Shown: positions 14,834-24,507 of the stretch, in pieces
Numbering within the stretch: position 1 is the stretch's first letter
Layout of the letters: each line of letters begins with the position of its first letter
Assembly (NCBI GenBank): GCA_015061245.1
Contig: SUWY01000005.1
Coordinates: 1 to 64,000 of the forward strand
Length of the DNA stretch: 64,000 nucleotides
Reading direction: 5' to 3'
Source of the DNA: Bacteroidales bacterium
Lineage (GTDB): Bacteria; Bacteroidota; Bacteroidia; Bacteroidales; Marinifilaceae
Notes under the pieces: generated by a model
The model's database searches: none
Told to the model about the DNA's origin: nothing
Seen by the model: only the letters and a program-made list of their open reading frames with translations
Position numbers and translations under genes: made by a program

Positions 14834-17356
14834 TTACTCCTTACGTTTAAAGAGCGTCATTATTAAAAATCCTGCAAACATAAAGAGTAGTAATGCAGAT
14901 GAGATTACGGCCATAACTCCACCCTTCTTGTATGCCTCCGGCTCAAAACTCATAACCAAAGTGTGTTTTCCCTTAGGAAGTTCAGCTGCACGCATGATAT
15001 AATTCGCACGGATAAGATTAATCTTCTGACCATCAACCTCTGCAACCCAACCCGGATAATATACCTCGCTAAAAACAGCCAGAGCATCGTTAGCTGCCGA
15101 GTACTCATACTCCAATCTATTTGGAGAGTAGCTTATCATCTTGATGTAATCTGCACTATCCTTGGCGTAATGCTCATTATCAAGTTGATCTGCAAAATCG
15201 TTACCAACGACAACATCGTTCAATGGCTCAATATCGGCAATTGCATCAATCTCAGCATCAGGAGTAGCAGCCACCGCCACATTCTCAACAAACCATGCAT
15301 TACCCATTGCACTGTTATTCACAGCAATAGTATTTGGATTAAAGATGAAATACTTGGTATTAAGCATATTCATCACCTTGCCCCCTTGAACAACCGCATT
15401 CAACACCTCTTGATTAATAACATCGGCGCTATTCAAGCCATAAACAACATTCACAATCTCTTGAGTCAAATAACGGTCAATTACATCCTGATAACGCTGC
15501 ATCTTAGCTGCACTATAACCTCCTGTCAACTTGTGATAATAGGCTGAGGTTGACGAATTAAAGGCATTAGAGACCATCTCACTGATTAGTTCATTACTGA
15601 TATTTGGGAATTGAGACGAGGTCACATCCATAACCCTATACGACAACTCCTTATCCTGCAATATCTGCTTATCAGCTCTACTCATTGGGAACTGTTGAGC
15701 CGAACCTCGTTTTGCAACAAAATCTGAATCGCTTAAATAACGTTTATCAACACTCCACAAATCAACCAAAATCAACAATCCAAGTGCCAAAATTGAGTAT
15801 CTCTGCTTCAATTTACCCTTCAAAGTAAATAAGATTACCGCTGCTGCAGCAAGAATAAAGAGCATTGAACGCAAAGCATCGGCACGTAACAACGCAACTC
15901 TGTCTATACGCAAAGCATCGGCCATTAATCCTGGATATTGCGCATCATGACGAGAGACAAAATCGCCTGCCAACGATGGCACTAAAGCAAACAACAAGGA
16001 CAATCCTGCGGTTGCAATAGTTGCCCAAAGCAATCTCTTTACAATCACGGGCTTTGCAAGCTGTACCTCTCCCTTCAATAATCTATCAACCACCAATACT
16101 GCAGCAAAAGGCATAATCAACTGGAATACCACCAAAATCATCGATGGCACACGGAACTTGTTATACAAAGGGACAAAGTTGTGGAAAAACTCAGTCAACG
16201 GCATAAAGTTGCGTCCCCACGCAAGCATCATAACCAATAAAGACAAAACCACCAACACCCAACGGGCAGCCTTAGCGGCCATCAAAATTGCAAATACAAA
16301 CAAGAATATTGTAATTGCACCCATGTACATGGGTCCTGAAGTAAATATTTGGTCTCCCCAATATAGCGGTAAGGCCTTTACTATAGAGTTAACCTGCTGA
16401 ACACCTCCATTACGAAGCACCTTATAGGTCTCTGAATCTGTTCCCAATGCACCTGCCGATGAGCCTCCTTTTAGATTTGGAATCATAAGATTGAGTGTCT
16501 CATCAACACCATAACTCCACTCGGTGGCATACTCCAAATTCAAACCGTCCGAGGTAGCTGAGTTGTTACTGCTCTCTGTAAGCTCTGAACCACCACGCAT
16601 TGTATACTTTGCATAGTCAAGAGTTGGCAACAATCTGTTTGCATTGCTTCCCAATGCCAACACTCCTGCAACCACAATAAATGCCACTTTAATGAAGAAC
16701 TTAGATAACATCTTTGCCTTGCTGGCAGCTATCATCTCAACAACTCCATAGAACAACATTGCAATTGTCAGATAGAATGTAATTTGAGGATGGTTCGCAA
16801 ACAGCTCAAAACTCATTGCAATACCAAACATAACTGCACCCAACAAAGCTCCTCGGCGGAAGCAATAAGCCAATCCGGCAAATACCCATGGCATAAAGGC
16901 AATGGCAGCCATTTTGGTATTATGACCGGCCTCGATAATCTGCATATTGTATGAGCAGAAGGCAAATCCTATTGCTCCAATAATTGCCAACCATGGATTA
17001 ACGCCAAAGACCAACATCAAAAGGTAGAATCCCAACATTCCTACTACCAAATCACTTGCCGGGTGTACCCCCTGGAACAAGAAGTTATAGATAGGGGCAA
17101 GAAGATTATCCTTCTGACTTAGGGTTATTGTTGTTGTAGGCATTCCTCCAAAGATTGAGTTTGTCCACAAAGCATCCTCGCCCGTACTCTCTTTGTACTC
17201 TTTTGACTCTTGGTAGATTGCCTTCCAAGCGGTATCATCGCTTTGGTTCAACCCTCTACCTTGCAATAAACCAGGCATATAACCATATGCCAATAGTACG
17301 AACAACAACAAGGCTCCTATATGTGGAAACCAGCTCTTTAAATTCAATGCCTTCAT
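14834..17356 (-). CDS. YfhO family membrane protein
   Basis: 840 residues with many hydrophobic segments throughout the first about 530 residues, one near the C-terminus, and a soluble domain at about 540-800. The start region with an L-L-Q-G-R-G-L-N stretch, the DDTAWKAIYQESKEYKESTGE loop, TNSIFGGMPTTTI, and an EAGHNTKMAAIAFMPWVFAG segment are typical of Bacteroidetes YfhO proteins. The fold resembles GT-C membrane glycosyltransferases, so transfer of a sugar from a polyprenyl donor is plausible; YfhO is linked to glycosylation of lipoteichoic acid in Bacillus. The acceptor here is unknown. It lies downstream of ompH beyond a hairpin. Confidence 0.8.
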   Translation of the reverse strand: MKALNLKSWFPHIGALLLFVLLAYGYMPGLLQGRGLNQSDDTAWKAIYQESKEYKESTGEDALWTNSIFGGMPTTTITLSQKDNLLAPIYNFLFQGVHPASDLVVGMLGFYLLMLVFGVNPWLAIIGAIGFAFCSYNMQIIEAGHNTKMAAIAFMPWVFAGLAYCFRRGALLGAVMFGIAMSFELFANHPQITFYLTIAMLFYGVVEMIAASKAKMLSKFFIKVAFIVVAGVLALGSNANRLLPTLDYAKYTMRGGSELTESSNNSATSDGLNLEYATEWSYGVDETLNLMIPNLKGGSSAGALGTDSETYKVLRNGGVQQVNSIVKALPLYWGDQIFTSGPMYMGAITIFLFVFAILMAAKAARWVLVVLSLLVMMLAWGRNFMPLTEFFHNFVPLYNKFRVPSMILVVFQLIMPFAAVLVVDRLLKGEVQLAKPVIVKRLLWATIATAGLSLLFALVPSLAGDFVSRHDAQYPGLMADALRIDRVALLRADALRSMLFILAAAAVILFTLKGKLKQRYSILALGLLILVDLWSVDKRYLSDSDFVAKRGSAQQFPMSRADKQILQDKELSYRVMDVTSSQFPNISNELISEMVSNAFNSSTSAYYHKLTGGYSAAKMQRYQDVIDRYLTQEIVNVVYGLNSADVINQEVLNAVVQGGKVMNMLNTKYFIFNPNTIAVNNSAMGNAWFVENVAVAATPDAEIDAIADIEPLNDVVVGNDFADQLDNEHYAKDSADYIKMISYSPNRLEYEYSAANDALAVFSEVYYPGWVAEVDGQKINLIRANYIMRAAELPKGKHTLVMSFEPEAYKKGGVMAVISSALLLFMFAGFLIMTLFKRKE

Positions 17357-17380
17357 AATCAGCTATATTTAATACAAAAC

Positions 17381-17402
17381 GAGGGTGAAAAGAATCACCC
17401 TC
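17381..17402 (-). terminator. hairpin downstream of ompH
   Basis: GAGGGTGA/TCACCCTC stem (17381-17388 with 17395-17402) lies after the ompH stop and before the yfhO start. On the minus strand it is followed by GTTTTGTATT, a modest U tract, so it is a terminator or attenuating hairpin. Confidence 0.65.
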
Positions 17403-17429
17403 CTAAATATTTTCGTAAACGATAATCAA

Positions 17430-18038
17430 TTACTTTTTATTGTAACGAGCATTAAGCCCCTCCAAAACCTCAGAGGTGATATCAAAACCCTGCTCAGCAT
17501 ACAAAATACTACCAGGCATTGTAGTTGCCAAGATAATAGAGTAACCTTTACTCTTGTTATACTCCTTCAAGAATGCAGTCACCTCATCGAATACTTGAGT
17601 ACTCATCTCAATCTCCTCCATAGTTGACTTATCATTCAACTCCTGCTGCAAACTCTGCAACTCCTGCTGCTTAGCCAAAATTTTGTCTCTTGCCTCCAAA
17701 GCTCTCTGCTCGGTCAAGAATCCATTATTCTGAACCTTTCTCTGCCACTCCTGAGCCTCCTGATCCAAAGCCTTTGCCTTGATATTCAAATCTGTGATAC
17801 GAGCCTCTTGAGTCTTCATAAACTTCTCCGATAACTCCTTATAAAGCAAGAACTTATCTGACAACAAAGAGTCTGTATTAACATAAACAATCTTTGCATC
17901 AGAAGCAGCCACAGCACTCTCAGAAGTTGTGTTTGTTGCATTACCACCCTCTGCAGATGAGCTGTTAAAGTGCAACACAAAAAGCACAATCACTCCAATA
18001 AAGCTTAGGGTTCCTAAAATTGTTGAAAAATTCTTCAT
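17430..18038 (-). CDS. OmpH/Skp family periplasmic chaperone
   Basis: About 202 residues from ATG 18038; a GTG at 18062 is in frame but would place the start within the promoter-proximal hairpin region. One N-terminal hydrophobic segment (about residues 5-22) is followed by KIVYVNTDSLL, the conserved first strand of Skp, a long coiled coil (about 55-150) and the C-terminal strand IILATTMPGSILYAE. Skp-type proteins hold unfolded outer-membrane proteins in the periplasm. The hydrophobic segment lacks a clear cleavage site, so it may stay membrane-anchored. Its own promoter and 5' hairpin are seen. Confidence 0.85.
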   Translation of the reverse strand: MKNFSTILGTLSFIGVIVLFVLHFNSSSAEGGNATNTTSESAVAASDAKIVYVNTDSLLSDKFLLYKELSEKFMKTQEARITDLNIKAKALDQEAQEWQRKVQNNGFLTEQRALEARDKILAKQQELQSLQQELNDKSTMEEIEMSTQVFDEVTAFLKEYNKSKGYSIILATTMPGSILYAEQGFDITSEVLEGLNARYNKK

Positions 18039-18060
18039 ATCTCTATTTTTTAAATTACAC

Positions 18061-18095
18061 ACCCGTGTCTATTTACAGACACGGGTGCAAAGGTA
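18061..18095 (-). promoter_or_regulatory. ompH promoter element and 5' hairpin
   Basis: Minus-strand TACCTTTG (18095-18088) matches the -7 box. Immediately downstream, a 10-bp perfect stem ACCCGTGTCT/AGACACGGGT (18061-18070 with 18077-18086) would form at or very near the 5' end of the ompH transcript. It is placed for mRNA stabilisation, though it could instead terminate read-through from the sigma-factor gene. Confidence 0.5.
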
Positions 18096-18137
18096 AATAA
18101 TCTGAATTAAATTCCGAATTTTTTAAACATTTATTAA

Positions 18138-18752
18138 CTATTCTCCGTCGCGTAACTCTGAATGTTCCAATAAATTCATCAACAATTCACGCGCTCTGAA
18201 CAACTGAGCTTTAACTGTTCCTAAAGGAATATTTAGCTCTTCCGATATCTCTTCGTACGACAACTCATCAAAATAACGCAACTCTATCAACCTACGATAT
18301 CTTCCTTTCAACATTGCCACCTTTTCACGAGTAAACAGAGCTCTCTGGATTCTTATCGCCTCCTGCTCCGGATTTAGAGTCTCCGCCGCCAATGTATGAA
18401 CAAAAGAGCGCTCCTCCTGATCAGAATCATCTTTATCAAGCGATATTGTAAGATTCTTCTTTCTTCTGATAAAATCAATAGCATTATTGGAAGCAATCTT
18501 GAAAAGCCACGTGCTAAATGCATATTGAGGAGAGTAACAGGCAAGGTTTGCAAAAGCCTTCTCAAAAGCTTCAAATGTCAAATCCTCAGCATCTGTTCGA
18601 TTATTCACCATTTTGAGAATCATAAAGAAGACAGACTCTCTGTAACGGCTGAACAGCTCTCGATACGCCTTTTCATCGCCTTTAATTGCCTTGCAAACCA
18701 CACTGTAATCCTTTACAGCTTTCTCAGACAATTGTTTTTCCATTACCTCCAT
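18138..18752 (-). CDS. RNA polymerase sigma factor, ECF (sigma-24) type
   Basis: 204 residues. Region 2 is seen at YAFSTWLFKIASNNAIDFIR with the preceding TDAEDLTFEAFEKA. Region 4 is LSYEEISEELNIPLGTVK followed by AQLFRARE (helix-turn-helix). It directs core RNA polymerase to alternative promoters. No anti-sigma factor is adjacent; the gene overlaps the upstream GT2 gene by 10 bp, in an operon with TPR and kelch lipoprotein genes. The linkage of TPR, membrane GT2 and this sigma factor suggests an envelope-related regulon, which is inference. Confidence 0.9.
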   Translation of the reverse strand: MEVMEKQLSEKAVKDYSVVCKAIKGDEKAYRELFSRYRESVFFMILKMVNNRTDAEDLTFEAFEKAFANLACYSPQYAFSTWLFKIASNNAIDFIRRKKNLTISLDKDDSDQEERSFVHTLAAETLNPEQEAIRIQRALFTREKVAMLKGRYRRLIELRYFDELSYEEISEELNIPLGTVKAQLFRARELLMNLLEHSELRDGE

Positions 18753-19906
18753 TGACTTTCGCTAACTAATGTTTTGATTCTGCAACCCCAACGACTCCAA
18801 TAGCCGACAAGAGTTGACATTAGCGAAGTTATGAATAATTTTTTTTGTAGCATAGAGCGCAATTGCAAATTTACACATAAAAAATCCACAATAAATGTTA
18901 ACAAAATTAAAGCCCCGACAAACCAATAGGGGAATCCCGCTACAAATGGTAATATCAATACAAAAATATATGCAAAGAGACGTATCCATTGCGCCATATC
19001 AGCAAACAAAACACTGCTCCACTTCCAATACTTCTTCTCCGCAAAATAATATGCCTCATCATTCTTCATAACCTCGTAGTTATCGGAATACTCCACCAAT
19101 GCATCATTAGAGCGATTATAGGAAACCTTGACAGGCAATGACTCCATTATCTTCAATATCATCTCTCGCTCATAACCTATAACACTCTGATTATTTTTAG
19201 AGAATCCCCTACATGCCATATAGTACGATTTTTTATAGGCATAATTGGCCAAATCACTCCCCTCAACAATTCCAAAGTGATTCAATAACATAAGCTTTAG
19301 AGTATGAATATTGTGATTGAAACGCAACATATCCACAACCTTACCCCTGTTCGGGAAACGGCTTGCCCCAAGTACTGCCCCTATCTTATCGGTAAATGAA
19401 GAGTACATCTCTCTTATCCAATTTCTACTTACAGGGGCTGCATAGATCTCCGAAAATAGCAGAATATCGTACTGTGCACCCAAAATTCCAATATTAAGAG
19501 CAATCTTTTTGGTCCTGCGAAACTTGACTCCTGCATACAAACGACTAACTTTCAAATTGGGATACTTACTACTTATAAAATTCAGTACATCTATCGATTC
19601 ATCATCCGAGACCTCGTCAACAACAATAACCTCGTAATTTGGAAAATCCTGATCCAGGAATTTAGGCAAATTCTTTCGAATCAACTCTGCATTATTATTA
19701 ACGGTAATAATAACCGAAACTCCATCTGTTGGATTCTCATACCGTTCCTGTTTTTCTGCATTATATTTTGTATGTCTCTTTAACACAAGAAACTCAACTC
19801 CTCGCATGACCCAATTGGCAAACAATAGAAGAATTGCAACACCCAACCATACATATGCCATACTATCGGTAGGCCATACTCCCCACTGGATTAACTCACT
19901 AAACAT
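18743..19906 (-). CDS. membrane-bound glycosyltransferase family 2
   Basis: 387 residues. A transmembrane helix (about residues 18-38) precedes a GT2 domain: VSVIITVNNNAELIRKNLP, YEVIVVDEVSDDES, and the acceptor-region pattern ending in AYKKSYYMACRGFS. Two or three hydrophobic segments lie at about 310-360. The DXD position reads LLFSEIYAAPV, lacking the usual acidic pair, so catalysis by the standard mechanism is uncertain. It overlaps the TPR gene upstream by 8 bp and the sigma-factor gene downstream by 10 bp. Confidence 0.75.
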   Translation of the reverse strand: MFSELIQWGVWPTDSMAYVWLGVAILLLFANWVMRGVEFLVLKRHTKYNAEKQERYENPTDGVSVIITVNNNAELIRKNLPKFLDQDFPNYEVIVVDEVSDDESIDVLNFISSKYPNLKVSRLYAGVKFRRTKKIALNIGILGAQYDILLFSEIYAAPVSRNWIREMYSSFTDKIGAVLGASRFPNRGKVVDMLRFNHNIHTLKLMLLNHFGIVEGSDLANYAYKKSYYMACRGFSKNNQSVIGYEREMILKIMESLPVKVSYNRSNDALVEYSDNYEVMKNDEAYYFAEKKYWKWSSVLFADMAQWIRLFAYIFVLILPFVAGFPYWFVGALILLTFIVDFLCVNLQLRSMLQKKLFITSLMSTLVGYWSRWGCRIKTLVSESQWR

Positions 19907-21815
19907 CTGAACTATATCTTTTTATTACATTATATGCTTCATCAATTCCCAACTCTCCGGCCTTACCTAAATCCTCTATAGCCGAACGACGATTACCCAA
20001 ATACAAATGCAACACACCTCTATTGTAATAAGCATCCGCAAAATTGGGCTCGGCAAGCAGAACCGAATTCAACAACTCTATCGCCTTTTCCACCTCTCCA
20101 CTCTCGGCCAAGATGGTTGCCTTGTTATATAAAGCGTAGATAAAATCCGGATTATTATTTAAAGAGGCATCGTACTCCTCAATAACCTGGCTGTAATCAA
20201 CTCTACGCTCGCGTTTCTCTCCTAACACAGTATTTGCACCCGAATGTCGCTCAATATACATATACATCAAAGCCCTTGTATTTGCCAGATTAAAGAGAGC
20301 CAGCGTGTACCACTCCGATTCTGCTCCTATCTTTTCAAAACACCCAATGGCATTCATATAGTCATCCGAGTCCAAATATGCAGTTCCGGCCAATAGATAC
20401 TCAGCATCGGTCGTCGGATTCAATATCGTAACATCACGCACCAAAGGTTGCGAAGCAATAGTTAACGCCATGGTTCCGGGATTACTGTTATTGAAACGTA
20501 CAATACGAATATCATACTTATCCGATGTTGTTGTATTGACTGAATCGGCAGGCAACAGAGTTACTCTGTACAACGGTTTCAATCTCACAGAGGTAATCAT
20601 CGAGATTGTTTTACCACTAACCATATCCCTGACACTGCTACTCTTATCATTCAAGTCAAGCAACTTTGTCAAATTTTGAGTTGTATCTACAAAAGCCCCA
20701 GCAACTCCCAACTTCATATCTCGGTAACGGCTCATAATCTCTTGTGCTGCATACTGATCATTAAATGCCTCATCATGACGATTCATATCCATCAATACCG
20801 AAGAACGAGCATAGTAAGCCTTTACAAAATCGGGATAGAGAGCTATACAACGCGAAAAATCGCTATACGCTGACTCATAATCCTTAATTGCCTGATAGGC
20901 GAGGCCTCGATTAAAATAGGTAATGATATTTTCTGGATTCAACTCTATCAAACGACTAAAGTCATCAATTGCATCATTTGTTGCTCCAAGTTCAATCCTC
21001 AACAATGCCCTATTGTACAGTGCGTAAACATAGGTACTATCTATCTCAAGCATCTCATCATAATCGGCGAGGGCATCATAAAAATCCTTCTGTTCATAGT
21101 GAAGCAATGCTCTATTCATGCGCAACTGCATATTACTCGGAGCAGCCTTAATGCCTCGATTAAAATCCTCAATTGCATCGTGAATTCTTCCCTCCTTCTT
21201 ATTTATATAACCACGAATTGCATAGGCATCGGCCGAGAATATATTTTGACGAAGAACCGCATTACAATCCTCCATTGCACCCTTATAATCTCCGCGCTCC
21301 TCACGAATCAAGGCACGATTAATGTACGCAAATTGCTGCTTGGGATTCAAACGGATAGATTTGGAGTAATCTTTCTCTGCCAAATCACTTAAATCCAATG
21401 CTCTATATGTTATTCCCCGATATGCATATATCATTGCATCAGAGGGCGCCAACTCTGCCGCAACTCTATAATCCTCAAGCGACTCCTCATATCTTCCCAC
21501 CTGAAAGAATGCCATTCCACGGTAAATGTATGCCTGCAGATAGTTTGGATTTATATCAATAGCCTTAGTAAAATCGGCTATCGCCCCATTTATATCATCC
21601 ATACCCAACTTAGCATATCCGCGAAAGAAATATGGTTCATACAGATGAGGCTTCAATCGAATAACTCTATTGAAATGCTCTATTGCACGTCTATTATCGT
21701 CGTAGTAGATTGCATCGGTACCTATACGAAGAAGCTGCCCAACATTCCATTGAGCTACAACTCGTCCGGGTAAAACCGAACAAATCACTATTAATATTGC
21801 TACAAAATAGCGCAT
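19899..21815 (-). CDS. tetratricopeptide repeat protein
   Basis: About 638 residues from ATG 21815; an in-frame TTG at 21848 overlaps a hairpin and is unlikely. A signal peptide ends near VVAQWN. About ten or more 34-residue TPR units follow, each of the form A-Y-x-x-R-G-x-x-x-x-x-G-x-Y-x-x-A-x-x-D-F, covering about residues 30-370. A non-repeat section (about 370-480) and further TPRs at the C-terminus complete the protein. It is an exported scaffold, probably periplasmic, mediating protein contacts. It is translationally coupled to the membrane GT2 (8-bp overlap). Confidence 0.85.
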   Translation of the reverse strand: MRYFVAILIVICSVLPGRVVAQWNVGQLLRIGTDAIYYDDNRRAIEHFNRVIRLKPHLYEPYFFRGYAKLGMDDINGAIADFTKAIDINPNYLQAYIYRGMAFFQVGRYEESLEDYRVAAELAPSDAMIYAYRGITYRALDLSDLAEKDYSKSIRLNPKQQFAYINRALIREERGDYKGAMEDCNAVLRQNIFSADAYAIRGYINKKEGRIHDAIEDFNRGIKAAPSNMQLRMNRALLHYEQKDFYDALADYDEMLEIDSTYVYALYNRALLRIELGATNDAIDDFSRLIELNPENIITYFNRGLAYQAIKDYESAYSDFSRCIALYPDFVKAYYARSSVLMDMNRHDEAFNDQYAAQEIMSRYRDMKLGVAGAFVDTTQNLTKLLDLNDKSSSVRDMVSGKTISMITSVRLKPLYRVTLLPADSVNTTTSDKYDIRIVRFNNSNPGTMALTIASQPLVRDVTILNPTTDAEYLLAGTAYLDSDDYMNAIGCFEKIGAESEWYTLALFNLANTRALMYMYIERHSGANTVLGEKRERRVDYSQVIEEYDASLNNNPDFIYALYNKATILAESGEVEKAIELLNSVLLAEPNFADAYYNRGVLHLYLGNRRSAIEDLGKAGELGIDEAYNVIKRYSSDV

Positions 21816-21833
21816 TTCATAAAATATCCACGA

Positions 21834-21868
21834 ACGAGGGCTGACCAATTTACATGGACAGCCCTCGT
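21834..21868 (-). terminator. hairpin between kelch and TPR genes
   Basis: A 10-bp stem ACGAGGGCTG/CAGCCCTCGT (21834-21843 with 21859-21868) with some inner pairing lies between the kelch stop (21897) and the TPR start (21815). No U tract follows on the minus strand, so it may be a processing or stability hairpin rather than a full terminator. Confidence 0.45.
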
Positions 21869-21896
21869 TAAAAGTATTGTATATTGCTACCCTATA

Positions 21897-23012
21897 CTAG
21901 TCAACAATAGAGTAGTCATTATCATCATCCTCATCAATTCCCGGAATAAATCTCCAAGAATCTTGATACATGGCTGTCTCAATTGATGAACCTCCGGTTG
22001 TTACATAACCGTATCCATTCAAAGAGAATGATACTGCAGACACACGAGGAGTTGTCATTGCAGAAGGTAATGATGTTACATCATACCAACGGTCACGTGT
22101 AATATTATACTCCCAACAAGTTCTGTTATATGAACCCGCTCCACATGCCAAATATCCACGAGGAATTCTGTCATGAGCATCCAAATCAGAAACAAAACTT
22201 ACTGCATAAGCTCTCTGAATCTTGTTATAATCATCATCGAAGCTATGGTCTGAACGGTTTGTAATTGGGTTACAGCTTGACCACTTATCGGTAGCTGAAT
22301 TATACTTCAATACATCAATCTTATATCCGCTATTTGAAGTTCCTGCTCCAGCACAAACAATAGCCTGATCATTAATCACAAAAGCTGTTGCTCCTCTACG
22401 AGAATCTCCGGGGAAATCGGTCTCTGACCATCCGGTAGATGGATTAAACTTAAAGAAGTCACTTGTAACTGTATTTGCATCAATAGCTCCTGTTCCAACA
22501 AAACCATTACCTCCAACGGCAAAAGCTACAGCATGCTCACGACCCTGGCCTGGGAATGCCAAATCACCGCTCAATGAATCTTTCTGCCATGTCTCGGTTG
22601 CGCCATCGAACACATAGAAATCAGAGAAGTACTTCTTCTCCTGAATATATGTAGTATCACCGGCACTAATACTTCTCTGCGGTCTGTAACCGGTTCCCAC
22701 ATACGCCTTACCATCAACAACAAAAGCAACAGCTCCAAAACGTCCTTCACCAGGGAAAGAATCCACCTTTACCCAGTTATTGTTTCTGAACTTCCAGAAA
22801 TCACGCATCTCCTTATCGCCGTATGTTCTGTTTCCGTCGTATCCAAGACCTACATATACGTTATCTCCAATCTGGAAACTAACAGCACCTACTCTGGTAA
22901 CTCCGCCAAACTCACGAGCCTTTGACCAGTCACCCTCATTGTCATCGCTTGAATCACATGCAAAAAAACATGCACCCAAAAGCAACAAACCAAATAACTT
23001 TAAAACCTTCAT
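21897..23012 (-). CDS. kelch-repeat lipoprotein
   Basis: 371 residues. Signal sequence with lipobox FFAC (Cys19) followed by an acidic DSSDDNEGDW linker. About five to six kelch-type blades follow, with repeated units such as RFGAVAFVVDGKAYVGTGY, REHAVAFAVGGNGFVGTGA, and RVSAVSFSLNGYGYVTTGG, each tied to a W-containing strand. It is probably a surface or periplasmic beta-propeller that binds protein or glycan; no catalytic residues are evident. It leads the kelch-TPR-GT2-sigma operon under a good promoter. Confidence 0.85.
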   Translation of the reverse strand: MKVLKLFGLLLLGACFFACDSSDDNEGDWSKAREFGGVTRVGAVSFQIGDNVYVGLGYDGNRTYGDKEMRDFWKFRNNNWVKVDSFPGEGRFGAVAFVVDGKAYVGTGYRPQRSISAGDTTYIQEKKYFSDFYVFDGATETWQKDSLSGDLAFPGQGREHAVAFAVGGNGFVGTGAIDANTVTSDFFKFNPSTGWSETDFPGDSRRGATAFVINDQAIVCAGAGTSNSGYKIDVLKYNSATDKWSSCNPITNRSDHSFDDDYNKIQRAYAVSFVSDLDAHDRIPRGYLACGAGSYNRTCWEYNITRDRWYDVTSLPSAMTTPRVSAVSFSLNGYGYVTTGGSSIETAMYQDSWRFIPGIDEDDDNDYSIVD

Positions 23013-23047
23013 TTTATCCTGTTTTTATTTTTTTCTCAAATAATGGG

Positions 23048-23079
23048 CAAAACTACACAATTTATAGCACCTATCCAAC
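23048..23079 (-). promoter_or_regulatory. promoter of the kelch-TPR-GT2-sigma operon
   Basis: Minus-strand -33 GTTG (23079-23076), a 20-base spacer and TAGTTTTG (23055-23048) fit the Bacteroidales consensus. They lie 35 bases upstream of the kelch ATG. Confidence 0.6.
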
Positions 23080-23181
23080 ACCTTAGTTACTTAAAAGTAG
23101 TTAAAAGTGTTACTTTTTTTATTTTTAACTCTATAATTGCGAAAATAGTTTTACCTTCGCAGGATAATTAAAAAAAGTAGT

Positions 23182-24507
23182 ATGCGTAAATTTATATATT
23201 TAATATCTGCGATTGCCACACTATGCTCATGCGCAAATGAACTCGAGACCATTGCAGAAGATTTTATTGGAAATGGTAGTTCCATTGAACTATACGAGTA
23301 CCGTATAGGTAAAACCTCAACCATTAAAATTGACTCTTTCGCTACATCAACCGGTTCTAACACAGTGTCACTCTCGGAAATTTTTGTAGGTAGATACATG
23401 GATCCTCTGTATGGAGGCAAAACCGTTGTTACCCCTACTTTTGCCATAGCTCCAATGTTTACTCCGGTAATTGAGCCCGATGCAACCCTTGATTCAGTAA
23501 CATTCAAATTCGGATATACCGGAAATCTATGGGGCGATACAATCTCATTAAGGCAACAAGAGTTGACCCTATACGAGATAAGCGAACTTCCTACATACGA
23601 CGAAAAGGATGACAATAGTGTAATGTACAATAACAAACCTATTCCTCCGTTTAAAAGAGAGATTGCCAAAACTTACTTTCTCCCTAACAAGCAAGGTCTT
23701 AAAGATGCATATTTCAAAATAGACAAGAACGATAAATACTTCACGAAACTCTTCGACAGAATGAAGTATAATGATAATCTGTTCTATGACTTGCCATGGA
23801 GTTTTATTGAAGAGTTCAAAGGATTAGCAATAACTCCAGGAGCGAACAATGATGTAATATTCGGAATAAAGGCAGCAGTTGACAGTCTATATATGTGTTT
23901 CCACTACCACTTCGGAGAGATGCTGGAGTCTACATTTAAGGTTCCTCTTAGTTCGCCTATTTTGCAATATTTTAATGTTACAAATACCCCGACCAAGACA
24001 TTTGAATCACTAAAAACACAGCGTGATGAGGTTAGTATCGAGAGCGCCTCATTTGCACTTATTCAGGGATTAAGCGGATATATGGTCAAGATGGAGCTTC
24101 CTGCACCTCCACCACAAAACCAATTTTCAACATTGGTAAAGGCTGAGTTAGAGATAAATCCATTAGTATTCTATAATAGCAGTATTGCCATGCCGAAATC
24201 AATATCGGTATATAAAAGCAATGCTGAGAATGAACTTCTTGGAGCTTTGACTCAAACGTCAGGAGAGGTTGTGGGAAAGTTAAAACTTGACCAGGAGAAT
24301 CTCGATGCAAGCCGTTATATCATTGACCTGACCGAGTTCTATGACAAACTCTCAAATAGTCCAAACTTCCCTGAAGATTCAGACCGATATACACACATTA
24401 TAATAAGTGTAAATTCAATGGCTCAAACCTTTGACAGAGTTATCATTGAGGAGTTACCAACTCTTCGCCTATATTATGCTCACTACAATAACGATATGAA
24501 GATATGA
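23182..24507 (+). CDS. DUF4270 lipoprotein
   Basis: 441 residues. Lipobox ATLCSC (Cys17 region) predicts a lipoprotein. The body contains the DUF4270 pattern: an SFATSTGSNTVSLSEIFVGR-like opening, YMDPLYGG, then TLDSVTFKFGY and a C-terminal IIEELPTLRLYYA. DUF4270 proteins are exported Bacteroidetes proteins of unknown function. The last four bases overlap the start of the outer-membrane barrel gene (ATGA), so the two are translationally coupled and probably interact. Confidence 0.8.
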   Translation: MRKFIYLISAIATLCSCANELETIAEDFIGNGSSIELYEYRIGKTSTIKIDSFATSTGSNTVSLSEIFVGRYMDPLYGGKTVVTPTFAIAPMFTPVIEPDATLDSVTFKFGYTGNLWGDTISLRQQELTLYEISELPTYDEKDDNSVMYNNKPIPPFKREIAKTYFLPNKQGLKDAYFKIDKNDKYFTKLFDRMKYNDNLFYDLPWSFIEEFKGLAITPGANNDVIFGIKAAVDSLYMCFHYHFGEMLESTFKVPLSSPILQYFNVTNTPTKTFESLKTQRDEVSIESASFALIQGLSGYMVKMELPAPPPQNQFSTLVKAELEINPLVFYNSSIAMPKSISVYKSNAENELLGALTQTSGEVVGKLKLDQENLDASRYIIDLTEFYDKLSNSPNFPEDSDRYTHIIISVNSMAQTFDRVIIEELPTLRLYYAHYNNDMKI

